From Hydrogenibacillus sp. (lineage in GTDB: Bacteria > Bacillota > Bacilli > Thermicanales > DSM-22653), in assembly GCA_014896255.1 (NCBI GenBank), contig JADBKT010000035.1:1-62190 (forward strand): a stretch of DNA of 62,190 nt. The letters run 5' to 3'. The notes beneath the pieces were generated by a model, which worked only from the letters and a program-made list of their open reading frames with translations, made no database searches and was not told where the DNA came from. This document shows, piece by piece, positions 53,515 to 62,116 of this stretch (the stretch's first letter is position 1; the number at the start of each line of letters is the position of its first letter). The position numbers and the translations under genes were made by a program.

Positions 53515-54458
53515 GCCACATCTACCACCCGGGGACGCCGTTTTCCCGCGCCGCGCTGTTCGACGTCGATCTGACCATCGCCTCCGGTTCGGTCGTCGCC
53601 GTGATGGGCGAGACCGGCTCGGGCAAGACGACATTCGCTCAGCTCGCCGCCGGGTTGGAACGCCCGACGTCCGGGCGCGTTGTGATCGGCGGCGCGCTTT
53701 TGGGGCCGCGGGAAAAACTTCCGCCGGACGTCCGGCGGCGCATCGGCTACGCCTTTCAGCATCCGGAACATCAGCTGTTCGAAGAGACGGTCGCCAAGGA
53801 CGTGGCCTTCGTCTTGAAGTCGCTTCGCCTCTCTCCCGAAGAGACCCGGGCCCGGGTAGAGCGGGCGCTTTTGGACGTCGGCCTCGATCCGGAACGCTAC
53901 GCGGATCGTTCGCCGTTTTTCCTAAGCGGCGGCGAAAAACGGCGCGTGGCCTTGGCCGGCGTGCTGGTCGCCGAGCCGGCGCTCATCGTCTTTGACGAAC
54001 CGACGGCGGGCCTCGATCCGGAGGCCCAAGAACAGCTGCTTGAGCGCCTCGTGGCGTGGACCCGATCCCGGCGTCCGACGGTGCTTTACATCACGCACCA
54101 GCTCGATGAAGCGCTGCGCCTCGCCGAGCGCGTCCTTGTGTTTTACCGCGGGCGGCTCGTCCATGATCTGAAGCCGGAAGACGTCATTCGCCGCATCGAC
54201 GCGCTCAAAGCTTACGGCCTCGAGCCTTCCCCCTTGGTCGAGACGATCCACGCCTTGGCCCGCCGTCGTCCGGACATCCTGGACGCACCGCCGAGGACAC
54301 TCCCGGCGCTCCTTCAGTGGATCCGGTCTGAGGCGAACCGGTTCGGCCGAACGCCCGCCGGAGGCACCCGAGAAGACGACGGCATACCCGGCGCACCGGG
54401 CGGTCCGGGACGCTTTTTCGGCAAGGGGGAACAGAGCGGGGAGGAGGGATGCGGGTGA
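53490..54458 (+). CDS. ecfA2: ECF transporter ATPase EcfA2
   Basis: 322 residues. Second ATPase of the ECF module. Walker A GETGSGKT, Q-loop QHPEHQLFEETV, signature FLSGGEKRRVAL, Walker B LIVFDEPTAGLDP and ITHQLDE are clear. It runs about 40 residues longer than usual, with a Gly/Pro-rich tail (TPAGGTREDDGIPGAPGGPG) of unknown purpose that overlaps the start of ecfT. The ATG at 53490 is the only start giving the normal MEIVFERVSHIYHPG beginning. Confidence 0.94.
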   Translation: MEIVFERVSHIYHPGTPFSRAALFDVDLTIASGSVVAVMGETGSGKTTFAQLAAGLERPTSGRVVIGGALLGPREKLPPDVRRRIGYAFQHPEHQLFEETVAKDVAFVLKSLRLSPEETRARVERALLDVGLDPERYADRSPFFLSGGEKRRVALAGVLVAEPALIVFDEPTAGLDPEAQEQLLERLVAWTRSRRPTVLYITHQLDEALRLAERVLVFYRGRLVHDLKPEDVIRRIDALKAYGLEPSPLVETIHALARRRPDILDAPPRTLPALLQWIRSEANRFGRTPAGGTREDDGIPGAPGGPGRFFGKGEQSGEEGCG

Positions 54459-55285
54459 GCATGCTCTCTGCCTTTCCGCTCGGTCGGTACGTGCCGCGCG
54501 ATTCGTTTTTACACCGCGTCGATCCGCGGACCAAATTGCTCTTCCTTGTCGGCTTTACGGCCGCGCTTTTCATCGCCCAGTCGCTTCCCCTCGTCGCCCT
54601 GTTTGCCTTCATCGCCGTGGGAAGCGTGCGTCTCGGCGATATCCCGTATGCCTACGTCGTGCGCACCGGATGGCCGATGAGCGTGTTCATCGCCCTGCTT
54701 GCTTTCGCCCAGCTGTTCGTTGAGCGCGACGGGGCGGTCGTGTTCGCCGTCGGGCCGCTTCACGTCACGACGCTCGGCGTGGCGGAAGCCGTGCGCCTGA
54801 CGCTTCGGCTCGGCGCGCTTTTGCTCGTGAGCACGCTCATCACCTTGACCACCTCACCGATCGCTTTGGCGCACGGCGTATCACAACTTTTGCGGCCGCT
54901 CGCGCGGCTGGGCGTGCCGGTCGACGCCTTCGGCTTGATGATCATGATCGCCCTCCGGTTCATCCCCACCTTGCTCGACACCCTCGAGCGGCTGATCAAG
55001 GCGCAGGCGGCCCGTGGCGCCGAGTTCAACAGCCGCTCGCTGAAGGTGCGCCTGGAAGCGGCGTCTGCCCTCGTCATTCCGCTGTTCGTCTTTGCCTTCG
55101 AGCGGGCCGAGGCCGTCGCCGCAGCCATGGAAGCGCGCGGTTACGCCGGCGACGTGCCGCGAACGAGCCGCCGAAGGCTCCGCTACGGCCGCCGCGACGT
55201 CGCCGTGTTCGGCGCCTTGGTCGTCCTCGTCATCCTCGCCGTCTGCGATCGGGTGGGAGGTGCTTTGGGGTGCGGGTGGCTTTAG
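54455..55285 (+). CDS. ecfT: ECF transporter transmembrane protein EcfT
   Basis: About 276 residues with five to six membrane segments. EcfT couples the two ATPases to S components. SFLHRVDPRTKLLFLVGF at the N-terminus and the coupling-helix ARG motifs AQAARGAEF and MEARGY are characteristic. I take GTG at 54455, 8-10 nt after GGAGG; ATG at 54449 and 54461 are alternatives. The end overlaps truA by 16 nt. No S-component gene is nearby, as in group II ECF systems. Confidence 0.94.
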   Translation: MSMLSAFPLGRYVPRDSFLHRVDPRTKLLFLVGFTAALFIAQSLPLVALFAFIAVGSVRLGDIPYAYVVRTGWPMSVFIALLAFAQLFVERDGAVVFAVGPLHVTTLGVAEAVRLTLRLGALLLVSTLITLTTSPIALAHGVSQLLRPLARLGVPVDAFGLMIMIALRFIPTLLDTLERLIKAQAARGAEFNSRSLKVRLEAASALVIPLFVFAFERAEAVAAAMEARGYAGDVPRTSRRRLRYGRRDVAVFGALVVLVILAVCDRVGGALGCGWL

Positions 55286-56046
55286 TCGTCGCCTACGACG
55301 GCCGCGCCTTTTTCGGTTTTCAGCGACAGGCGCGGGGACGGACGGTGCAGCAGGAACTGGAGACGGCGTTTTTCGACTGGTTCGGCACGCCGGTCGCTGT
55401 CGTCGGCTCCGGGCGCACCGACCGCGGCGTGCACGCCTTCGGCCAGGTCGTCCATGCCGATTTGCCGCGCGCATACCCGCCGGAAGCCGTCCCGGGCGCG
55501 CTGAACGCCCGCCTTGCGCCGGATGTCCGCGTTCTTGAAGCACACGCCGTGGCGGATGATTTTCACGCCCGCTTCGACGCCCGGGCGAAGACGTACGTCT
55601 ATCGCTTGAGCCTGCGGCCGGTCTTGCTGCCGATGGATCGCGGGCTCGTCGCGCACATCCCGTACGCCCTCGACGTCTCGGCGATGGCGGAGGCGGCGAC
55701 GGCGTTTTGCGGTCGGCATGATTTTGCCGGCTTTGCGAATGCCGGGAGCGCTGCCCGCACGACGCATCGGACCATCCACACCGCGGCGCTCGTCCAGCGG
55801 GGTCGGGAGCTCTTCTTCTGGGTGCGCGGCGACGGCTTTTTATACAATATGGTGCGGAACATCGTCGGCACGCTCATCGATGTCGGCCGAGGGAAGCTTT
55901 CCCGCGCCGACGTCCAGCGGCGCCTCGCCGGAGACCGGGCGGTTTCCCGGAGTTCGACGGCGCCTCCGGACGGCCTCTACCTTTACCGCGTCGAATACGA
56001 CGCGCTCGCCACGCCGGACCCGGACATCGGCTTTCCGAAGCCCTGA
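55270..56046 (+). CDS. truA: tRNA pseudouridine(38-40) synthase TruA
   Basis: 258 residues. Makes pseudouridine at positions 38-40 of the tRNA anticodon arm. Catalytic Asp51 in GSGRTDRGVHA, preceded by VVAYDGRAFFGFQRQ, and later DGFLYNMVRNIVGTLIDVG, are diagnostic. The GTG at 55270 follows GGAGGT at 55256-55261. Joined to the ecf genes as in B. subtilis. Confidence 0.97.
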   Translation: MRVALVVAYDGRAFFGFQRQARGRTVQQELETAFFDWFGTPVAVVGSGRTDRGVHAFGQVVHADLPRAYPPEAVPGALNARLAPDVRVLEAHAVADDFHARFDARAKTYVYRLSLRPVLLPMDRGLVAHIPYALDVSAMAEAATAFCGRHDFAGFANAGSAARTTHRTIHTAALVQRGRELFFWVRGDGFLYNMVRNIVGTLIDVGRGKLSRADVQRRLAGDRAVSRSSTAPPDGLYLYRVEYDALATPDPDIGFPKP

Positions 56047-56092
56047 CGGCGAATCATAGACGGTCCATCCGCAAAGAGGCGGAAAATAGCGC

Positions 56093-56121
56093 TTGACACG
56101 CCCGTCGGCCTTCGATACGAT
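56093..56121 (+). promoter_or_regulatory. Promoter of rplM-rpsI
   Basis: -35 TTGACA (56093-56098), 17-bp spacer, -10 TACGAT (56116-56121), 37 bp upstream of the rplM GTG. Confidence 0.85.
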
Positions 56122-56158
56122 GACAAAACGCAACGCAGTATTTTAAGGAGGGAGAACG

Positions 56159-56602
56159 GTGCAAACGACGTATATGCCCAAAGGCGACGCCTACCTCTCC
56201 GAACGCCGGTGGTACGTCGTCGATGCGGCGGGGAAGACGCTCGGCCGTCTGGCCAGCGAAGTGGCTGCGCTATTGCGCGGCAAACACAAACCGACGTTTA
56301 CGCCGCATGTCGACATGGGCGATTTCGTCATCGTCATCAACGCTGAACACATCCATTTGACCGGGAAAAAGTGGACCGACAAAATCTACTACTCGCATTC
56401 CGGCTATCCCGGCGGACTCAAGGCGCGCACGGCGCGGGAGATGCGCGAGCGCGCTCCGGAGCGGATGATCGAATTGGCCGTCTGGGGCATGCTGCCCAAA
56501 AACCGCCTCGGCCGGAAGATGCTGAAAAAGCTCAAAGTGTATCGCGGCGCCGAGCATCCGCATGCGGCGCAAAATCCGATTCCGTATGAGCTGCGCGGCT
56601 GA
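56159..56602 (+). CDS. rplM: 50S ribosomal protein L13
   Basis: 147 residues. Early assembly protein. [36 protein letters not shown] and [36 protein letters not shown] (partly quoted) are standard. GTG start with AAGGAGGGAGAAC just upstream. Confidence 0.98.
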   Translation: MQTTYMPKGDAYLSERRWYVVDAAGKTLGRLASEVAALLRGKHKPTFTPHVDMGDFVIVINAEHIHLTGKKWTDKIYYSHSGYPGGLKARTAREMRERAPERMIELAVWGMLPKNRLGRKMLKKLKVYRGAEHPHAAQNPIPYELRG

Positions 56603-56640
56603 AGTCGAACAGATCGGATCACGTGAAGGGAGGAATTCGG

Positions 56641-57033
56641 TTGCCTACCGTGCAATACCATGGCGTCGGCCGGCGTAAGGTCGCCGTGGCGCGCGTCTAC
56701 CTCACTCCGGGCGACGGGGCGATTCTCGTCAACGGGCGCCCGCTCGACGACTATTTCGGTATGGAGACGCTCAAGCTGATCGTCAAACAGCCGCTCGTTC
56801 TGACCAACACCCTCGGCCAATACGACGTCAAAGTCAACGTCCGCGGCGGCGGATTTACCGGGCAGGCCGGCGCCATCCGCCTCGGCATCGCCCGGGCGCT
56901 CGTCAAAATCGATCCCGATTTCCGACCGGTGCTCAAGAAAGCGGGCTTTCTCACCCGCGATCCGCGGATGGTTGAGCGCAAAAAATACGGACTCAAAAAA
57001 GCTCGCCGGGCGCCGCAGTTTTCCAAGCGCTGA
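56641..57033 (+). CDS. rpsI: 30S ribosomal protein S9
   Basis: 130 residues. Its basic C-terminal tail touches P-site t[48 protein letters not shown] and [19 protein letters not shown] mark S9. The TTG at 56641 gives a family-length protein, with AGGGAGGA upstream; the GTG at 56623 precedes that site. Confidence 0.97.
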   Translation: MPTVQYHGVGRRKVAVARVYLTPGDGAILVNGRPLDDYFGMETLKLIVKQPLVLTNTLGQYDVKVNVRGGGFTGQAGAIRLGIARALVKIDPDFRPVLKKAGFLTRDPRMVERKKYGLKKARRAPQFSKR

Positions 57034-57049
57034 CGGATGGCGCGCGTTT

Positions 57050-57082
57050 ACCTCTGCACGGTGTGGTGCGGAGGTTTTTTTT
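57050..57082 (+). terminator. Terminator after rpsI
   Basis: 10-bp stem with one G-U pair (57050-57059 with 57066-57075), 6-nt loop and eight T. Confidence 0.92.
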
Positions 57083-57148
57083 GTTTGGAATAAGCGGCGG
57101 CTGTCCTCGGACACACTGAAAGCGTCGAATCAAAGGGAGGCGAGACGT

Positions 57149-57910
57149 TTGCGCGCGGTACAGACGGTGCTCCTCCTGACTTTGACCGGCCTTATGCTCA
57201 TCGTCGGACAGAGCGTCGTTCCGTTCGTCGTCGCCGAGCAAAAACCCGATAGCGGCGCATCAAGCCTAAAGGTGCAGCCGACGCTTGCCCCGCTTAGCGG
57301 GCGCGTGATTGCCCTCGATCCCGGCCATGGCGGCATCGACGGAGGAGCGATCGGCCTCGGCGGCACGGCGTTGGAAAAGGAGATTGCCTTAAACATCGCC
57401 CGCTTCCTCCGGGATTACGTGCAGGAAGCCGGGGCCTTCGTCGTCATGACGCGCGACGATGACCGCATGCTGGACGACGGATCGGGCGAGGGAACGCGCA
57501 AAGCGCGGGATCTTCGGGCGCGGATGGCGATCATGAACGATCCGGCCGTCGACATCGCGCTCAGCATTCATCTAAACGCCGTTCCGTCGCCGCGGTGGTA
57601 CGGCGCGGAGACGTTCTATGCCGATGTTCGTCCGGAAAATGCCTGTCTGGCGGAGGCGATTCAGGCCGCGCTCAAGGACATCGTCGGGACGCCGCGGCAC
57701 GCCAAACGAAGCAACACCTTGTTCGTTTTGCGGACGATGCGTCCCGTCGGGGCGTTGGTGGAAGTCGGCTATCTGTCCAATCCCGACGAAGCCCGACGCT
57801 TGATCGACCCGAACTACCAGCGGAAGATCGCTTTCGCCTTGTCCGTAGGGCTCATGCGCTACTTCGCGGAAGATCCGGCGCGCTGCGCGGACGGCGATCT
57901 TGACGGATAG
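57149..57910 (+). CDS. cwlD: N-acetylmuramoyl-L-alanine amidase CwlD
   Basis: 253 residues. CwlD acts with PdaA to make the muramic-delta-lactam of the spore cortex, needed for germination. N-terminal signal-like membrane segment (VLLLTLTGLMLIVGQSVVP); Amidase_3 motifs DPGHGG (His60), LEKEIALNIA, SIHLNA and VEVGYLSN hold the zinc ligands and catalytic Glu. TTG start at 57149 follows AAGGGAGG by 8 nt. Expression from a sigma-E/G promoter is known in B. subtilis, but I cannot assign one here. Confidence 0.94.
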   Translation: MRAVQTVLLLTLTGLMLIVGQSVVPFVVAEQKPDSGASSLKVQPTLAPLSGRVIALDPGHGGIDGGAIGLGGTALEKEIALNIARFLRDYVQEAGAFVVMTRDDDRMLDDGSGEGTRKARDLRARMAIMNDPAVDIALSIHLNAVPSPRWYGAETFYADVRPENACLAEAIQAALKDIVGTPRHAKRSNTLFVLRTMRPVGALVEVGYLSNPDEARRLIDPNYQRKIAFALSVGLMRYFAEDPARCADGDLDG

Positions 57911-57933
57911 CGCGCCATGAATGCACCTCTTCG

Positions 57934-57953
57934 GCCGCCTGCGGGCGGCTTTA
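57934..57953 (+). terminator. Weak terminator after cwlD
   Basis: 6-bp GC stem (57934-57939 with 57944-57949), 4-nt loop, short T tract. Confidence 0.5.
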
Positions 57954-57979
57954 TCGTGTTTCGTTTGTCGGATACGGTG

Positions 57980-57988
57980 TGTTATAAT
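57980..57988 (+). promoter_or_regulatory. Extended -10 promoter of the mrp-like gene
   Basis: TGT-TATAAT (57980-57988) is a consensus extended -10, 34 bp before the TTG start. No good -35 lies 17 bp upstream, which fits extended -10 promoters. Confidence 0.65.
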
Positions 57989-58022
57989 CAAAGCGCACAC
58001 GTATTGAAGCGAGGTGTTCACC

Positions 58023-59114
58023 TTGGCGCTCACCGAACAGACGGTGCGCGAGGCGCTCGGGTCCGTCATCGACCCGGAGATCGGTGAGGACATCGTCTCC
58101 TTGAACATGGTCGAGCGGATTGCCGTAGACGGCCGTCGCGTCCATCTGCGCGTCAAATTGACGATTACCGGTTGTCCGCTTCAACATACGATTCAAGACG
58201 ATGTCCGCCGGGCGCTTGAGGCGATCGGCGCCGAGGCGGTAGAGATCGAGTTCACCACGATGACCGAAGCGGAGCGCGAAGCGCTGGCGTTGCGGTTGAA
58301 AGGCAGAAGTTCCGCGCAGGCAAGCCGGAATTCCCATCGCCTGCCGGGGGGGGCGCATACCGTCTTCTTGGCCGTATCCAGCGGAAAAGGCGGCGTCGGC
58401 AAGTCGACCGTAACCGTCAACTTGGCCGTGGCGTTTGCCCGCATGGGGATGAACGTCGGCCTCATCGATGCCGACATCTACGGGTTCAGTGTCCCGGATA
58501 TGATGGGCATCGAGCAGCGGCCGACAGTGCTGGGCGACGTCATCCTGCCCGTTTTGCGCTTCGGCGTGAAGGTCATGTCCATGGGCTTTTTTGTGAGCGA
58601 CAATGCTCCCGTCATCTGGCGCGGCCCGATGCTGGGCAAGATGCTGGATACCTTTTTGCGGGAAGTGAGTTGGGGGCCGCTGGACGTCATGTTGCTCGAC
58701 CTTCCGCCGGGGACCGGCGATGTGGCCCTCGACGTGCACAGCAAAATCCCCCAGCTGAAGGAGATCATCGTCACCACGCCGCACGCCACCGCCGCGTTCG
58801 TCGCCGCTCGGGCGGGGACGATGGCCATCCGCACGCAGCACGAAATCGTCGGCGTCGTGGAGAATATGAGTTACTATGAATGTCGAAGCGGCGAGCGCGG
58901 TTACGTCTTCGGCCGCGGCGGCGGCGAGCGGCTGGCGGAAGTACTGGGGACGGAACTGCTCGCGGAAATCCCGCTCGGCCTGCCGGAGACGACGGATGTG
59001 GACGATCCCGACTTTTCACCGTCCGTCTATGCGCCGGAGCACCCCATCGGCCGCGTATACGCCGCACTCGCCCGCCGCGTGTGGGACAAAGTCGGCTTGA
59101 AAGCGGTGCGTTGA
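58023..59114 (+). CDS. salA: Mrp/NBP35 family P-loop ATPase (SalA/ApbC type)
   Basis: 363 residues. An N-terminal MIP18/DUF59 domain (about 3-75, VIDPEIGEDIVSLNMVE) is followed by a ParA-like ATPase with deviant Walker A SSGKGGVGKST near residue 120, IDADIYGFSVP and LLDLPPGTGD. Mrp homologues carry Fe-S clusters; at this locus B. subtilis SalA instead represses scoC. The C-terminal CxxC of Fe-S carrier members is absent (the region reads SYYECRSGE with a single Cys), favouring the SalA type. TTG start chosen with GAGGTG 6 nt before. Confidence 0.9.
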   Translation: MALTEQTVREALGSVIDPEIGEDIVSLNMVERIAVDGRRVHLRVKLTITGCPLQHTIQDDVRRALEAIGAEAVEIEFTTMTEAEREALALRLKGRSSAQASRNSHRLPGGAHTVFLAVSSGKGGVGKSTVTVNLAVAFARMGMNVGLIDADIYGFSVPDMMGIEQRPTVLGDVILPVLRFGVKVMSMGFFVSDNAPVIWRGPMLGKMLDTFLREVSWGPLDVMLLDLPPGTGDVALDVHSKIPQLKEIIVTTPHATAAFVAARAGTMAIRTQHEIVGVVENMSYYECRSGERGYVFGRGGGERLAEVLGTELLAEIPLGLPETTDVDDPDFSPSVYAPEHPIGRVYAALARRVWDKVGLKAVR

Positions 59115-59146
59115 ACGCTTGCGGCCCTACGGTTCTCCTCTGTGCT

Positions 59147-59791
59147 TCAGCCCGATCCGCCGGAACCGCCTTCGCCGCCTTCTTCCTCGCTGGGGCTTTG
59201 GTCGCCTGGCTTCTCTTTCCCGTTTTCTTTTTTCTTCGGTTTTTCCGCCTGCTCGGCGACTTTTTGCACCATTTTGAACACCTTTTCTTGAAACAACGGG
59301 CTTTCCAACGCCTCTTGGACGACTTTCATCGTCTGTTTGCGGTACGGTTCGGATTTCAAAAGACCGAGCAGTTGCTGCTCGAAATCCGGGTTTTTGAACA
59401 CATCAAGCATCATGCCTTGGTATTCCGGGTCTTTCATCAACGTTTTGAGCAGGCGTTCGTTTTCCTGTTGCATGGCCTTGGCGAGCGCGGCCGCGAATTG
59501 GGGATCTTCAAGCATTTCCTTGAACTGCTTTTGGCCTTGTTCCGAAGTCATCGCCGAGGCGACGGCAATCTTCATCTCTTCCTGACTGAGCAAGAGTTCG
59601 TTTTTCAGCGCGTCGGTTTTGATGGCCTCTTGGATCGCCTTCTTGCCGTCCTCGGTCTGCAGAATGTCCTTGACCATGGATTTGAGCTCGTTGTAATCAG
59701 GCTGGCTTTCGGCGCCGGACGATTCGCGGGAGCCGGCACAGCCGGCGAGGGACACCGCAAGCAAGGCCAGAGCGACAAAGAGGCGCCTCAT
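59147..59791 (-). CDS. gerD: Spore germination lipoprotein GerD
   Basis: About 214 residues. GerD is a spore inner-membrane lipoprotein that helps cluster germinant receptors. A lipobox signal peptide (LALLAVSLAGC) is followed by a long alpha-helical region (MVKDILQTEDGKKAIQEAI, MKIAVASAMTSEQGQKQFKEML) and an acidic, Gly-rich tail. Start may be 59791 or 59797; both lie after GGTGGG. On the minus strand, converging with the mrp-like gene and divergent from kbaA, as in B. subtilis. Confidence 0.93.
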   Translation of the reverse strand: MRRLFVALALLAVSLAGCAGSRESSGAESQPDYNELKSMVKDILQTEDGKKAIQEAIKTDALKNELLLSQEEMKIAVASAMTSEQGQKQFKEMLEDPQFAAALAKAMQQENERLLKTLMKDPEYQGMMLDVFKNPDFEQQLLGLLKSEPYRKQTMKVVQEALESPLFQEKVFKMVQKVAEQAEKPKKKENGKEKPGDQSPSEEEGGEGGSGGSG

Positions 59792-59957
59792 GAGCATGCT
59801 TCCCACCGCTTTCGTCGTTCGCTGCATGTTTCCGTTGCTTGACGTCCATCATCTGCAGGTCGAAATGGCCGGCCGTTTGCGTTTTAGTATGGGGTGGGCC
59901 GTCGATGCGCTATACCTCGGCGAACGCTACCGTTTTTCGGCAAGAAAGGATGATCCG

Positions 59958-60581
59958 GTGAACAGCCGTCTGCTCCTCCGGCACGTCGCCAATACCCTTG
60001 CCGTCGCTGCCGCAGGGGGGGCTTTGGCCGGTCTTTTGCTGTCCCTCTTCGCGCCGGCGTCACGCCAGTGGTCGCCGTCCGAATGGTTGCTTGGGGCCGT
60101 CGGTTGGCTGGGAAGCGGCATGGTCTTCGGCGCGCTCAGTCTCCTCGGCTACGTCGCCTTCGCTTTTCTCGATCAATTTGGGCGGGCGTCTTTTTCCCCG
60201 GCTTATCGCCCGCTGTGGGACACGCTGCTTTGGGGAATCAGCCTGTTTGTGCTCTTCGATCTGCTCGTCTTTCCCTCCGGATGGCAGGCGATCGGCATAA
60301 GCCCGCCCGTGCCGGGCGTCACCGTTCTCCTGTTCGCCTGGGCGCTGATCGTCACCGCCGTACGCTTCCGAGGTTTTCCGTTTCGCCGCGCGGCGGCGCT
60401 CGTCTTTTTTCTCTTTCCTTTCACCTTGTTCGAGCTCGTTCCCGCCCTGCGCTTGAACAATGTGTTGGCTTTTTGGGACATGGCGCTGCCGATTCTGTTC
60501 GCCAATACGTACCACGTTTTGGTCTCCGGGCGTTTGACGGCTACTCGACGAGTTTCGCCTGCCCCTGATAACCGCGGATGA
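59958..60581 (+). CDS. kbaA: KinB-signalling pathway activator KbaA
   Basis: 207 residues, about six membrane segments. KbaA is needed for KinB to feed the sporulation phosphorelay. LLGYVAFAFLDQFGR, LFVLFDLLVF and LFELVPALRLNN...ILFANTYHVL are similar to B. subtilis KbaA. The GTG at 59958 follows AAAGGATG; the earlier in-frame stretch from 59790 lies across the divergent gerD promoter region and is not used. Its 3' end overlaps pdaB (minus strand) by 41 nt. Confidence 0.88.
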   Translation: MNSRLLLRHVANTLAVAAAGGALAGLLLSLFAPASRQWSPSEWLLGAVGWLGSGMVFGALSLLGYVAFAFLDQFGRASFSPAYRPLWDTLLWGISLFVLFDLLVFPSGWQAIGISPPVPGVTVLLFAWALIVTAVRFRGFPFRRAAALVFFLFPFTLFELVPALRLNNVLAFWDMALPILFANTYHVLVSGRLTATRRVSPAPDNRG

Positions 60582-61299
60582 GCTCGCTCACCGTGACGCA
60601 TGCGTACCCGCTCCGCTTGAGGGTGCGGGCGATGTGAAGAAGCGCTTCCGGCGTTTCGTGCGCCGCATCGCTGGCATGGAGCAAGACGATCGAACCGGGG
60701 CGGATGTTTTGGCGTACGCGTTCGACGATCGTCTCGACGCCCGGGTGTTTCCAGTCGTCCGGGTTCACGTCCCAGAGCACGACGACGAGGTCCAATCGGC
60801 CGGCGACGGTGAGCACGCGCCGATCGACATCGCCGTTCGGCGGGCGGAACAACACCGGCGCCCGTCCGGTCACCGCATGAATGGCTTCGATGCTCTCTTC
60901 GAGCTCGCGCTTCATCTGCTCTTCGGTCAGGCGCGTAAACGACATCGGTCGCATGCCCAAGGTGCCGATCTCATACCCGGCGCGGGCGATCGACCGGGCG
61001 AATTGGGGGTGCGCGCGCGCCCATTCGCCGGTGAGGAAAAACGTCGCCCCGCGGATGTCGGCCTCGAAAAGCGCGTCCAGAACCCGCTTCACCTCGCGTT
61101 CGCCCCAGCTGATGTCAAACGTGAGCGCCACGCGCCGCTCCTCGGTCGGAACGTTGGTCACCGCGCCGTACGGCCGATCGTGAAAGACGCTGACGGCTTC
61201 CCGCTCGCTGTAGAGGAAGAGGGCCGACAGGAAGACGAGCGCCGCGAAGGCCAAGCGTCGTCGGGTTTTTTTCCACGAGAGGATCACCCACCAGCGCAT
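60541..61299 (-). CDS. pdaB: Polysaccharide deacetylase PdaB
   Basis: 252 residues, minus strand. PdaB is needed for spore cortex stability after late sporulation. A signal-anchor segment (LAFAALVFLSALFLY) precedes the NodB domain: VALTFDISWG (catalytic Asp), LFRPPNGDVD and IVLLHASD. The usual zinc HxxxH is replaced by LGMRP, as in B. subtilis PdaB. Start at 61299 follows GGAGGG; upstream extension to 61377 is unlikely. Confidence 0.94.
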   Translation of the reverse strand: MRWWVILSWKKTRRRLAFAALVFLSALFLYSEREAVSVFHDRPYGAVTNVPTEERRVALTFDISWGEREVKRVLDALFEADIRGATFFLTGEWARAHPQFARSIARAGYEIGTLGMRPMSFTRLTEEQMKRELEESIEAIHAVTGRAPVLFRPPNGDVDRRVLTVAGRLDLVVVLWDVNPDDWKHPGVETIVERVRQNIRPGSIVLLHASDAAHETPEALLHIARTLKRSGYACVTVSELIRGYQGQAKLVE

Positions 61300-61457
61300 C
61301 GGAGTCCCTCCGCTTCCGAGCGTTTTCTCGACAGCGACAATGAACCCATTTGCCAACAGCCTATGACGGATGTCCAACCCGTATACCGAATCCGCCGGAA
61401 CGCGATTTCGGCGCGTCGCCGGTTCGCGCGCCGACGAAACGACGGCGGGATCGTGAC

Positions 61458-61479
61458 GGGATAACGATGGGATAACGAC
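61458..61479 (+). repeat. Two-copy 11-bp tandem repeat
   Basis: GGGATAACGA occurs at 61458-61467 and again at 61469-61478, separated by one T, 17 bp before the OsmC gene. Probably incidental; it could be a small operator. Confidence 0.5.
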
Positions 61480-61495
61480 GGGAGGATGGTGTCCG

Positions 61496-61936
61496 ATGGA
61501 CGTTCAATTGAAATGGGAAGGCAAAATGGCGTTTACCGGCATTGGCGGGACAAGCGGCCACAGCGTCGCCATCGACGCGGCGCCGGACGTCGGCGGCGAG
61601 AATCGCGGCGCGCGGCCGATGGAGCTTCTCCTAAACGGCCTCGGCGGCTGCACCGGGATCGACATCGTCTCGATCTTGAATCGCATGCGCCTCTCGTTCG
61701 GGACGTTCGAAATCGACATTCACGCCGAGCGCGCCGAAGATCACCCCAAACGCTTTACGCACATTCATCTACACTATCGGCTGACCGGCGATCACCTTCC
61801 GCCGGACAAAGTGCGCCGCGCGATCCGTCTTTCGATGGACAAATATTGCTCCGCCGCCGCTTCGCTGAACGCCGATCTTACCGCGAGCTTTGAAATCAAC
61901 GGCACGCGCTACGAGGCGGATGAAACGACGGCGTAA
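61496..61936 (+). CDS. OsmC/Ohr family protein
   Basis: 146 residues. OsmC-fold thiol-dependent peroxidase family. The reactive pair is present: Cys52 in GGCTGIDIV and Cys118 in KYCSAA, with RPMELLLNGLGGC. Most like the general OsmC (YhfA-like) group rather than Ohr. ATG with GGGAGGATGG upstream. Last gene before the rRNA leader. Confidence 0.9.
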   Translation: MDVQLKWEGKMAFTGIGGTSGHSVAIDAAPDVGGENRGARPMELLLNGLGGCTGIDIVSILNRMRLSFGTFEIDIHAERAEDHPKRFTHIHLHYRLTGDHLPPDKVRRAIRLSMDKYCSAAASLNADLTASFEINGTRYEADETTA

Positions 61937-62087
61937 GGCGTCAGGCGATGAGGCCAGGCAATGATGTAAGGCGTGCGCGCCGGGCGAAACCTCGGATCAA
62001 AGGCATGGGTTCAGGCGCCTGTGTGACGACGGGCGGAGACGCAGCCTTCAGAGAAAGAATTGCATGTGCGTAAGCGCAAATGAAGTG

Positions 62088-62116
62088 TTGACACCCAGTA
62101 AACCCCGTGCTATAAT
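62088..62116 (+). promoter_or_regulatory. Strong promoter, probably of an rRNA operon
   Basis: Perfect consensus -35 TTGACA (62088-62093), 17-bp spacer, perfect -10 TATAAT (62111-62116), the best promoter in the window. The transcribed sequence that follows resembles a pre-16S leader. Confidence 0.88.

Noticed and set aside
57965-57988. TTGTCG paired with TATAAT as the mrp-like promoter
   Set aside because: The spacer is 12 bp; the extended -10 alone explains the site better.
61937-62087. Short repeats (GTAAGGCGT twice) between the OsmC gene and the rRNA promoter
   Set aside because: Only two short copies without symmetry or any CRISPR-like spacing; no gene or other signal found in this stretch.
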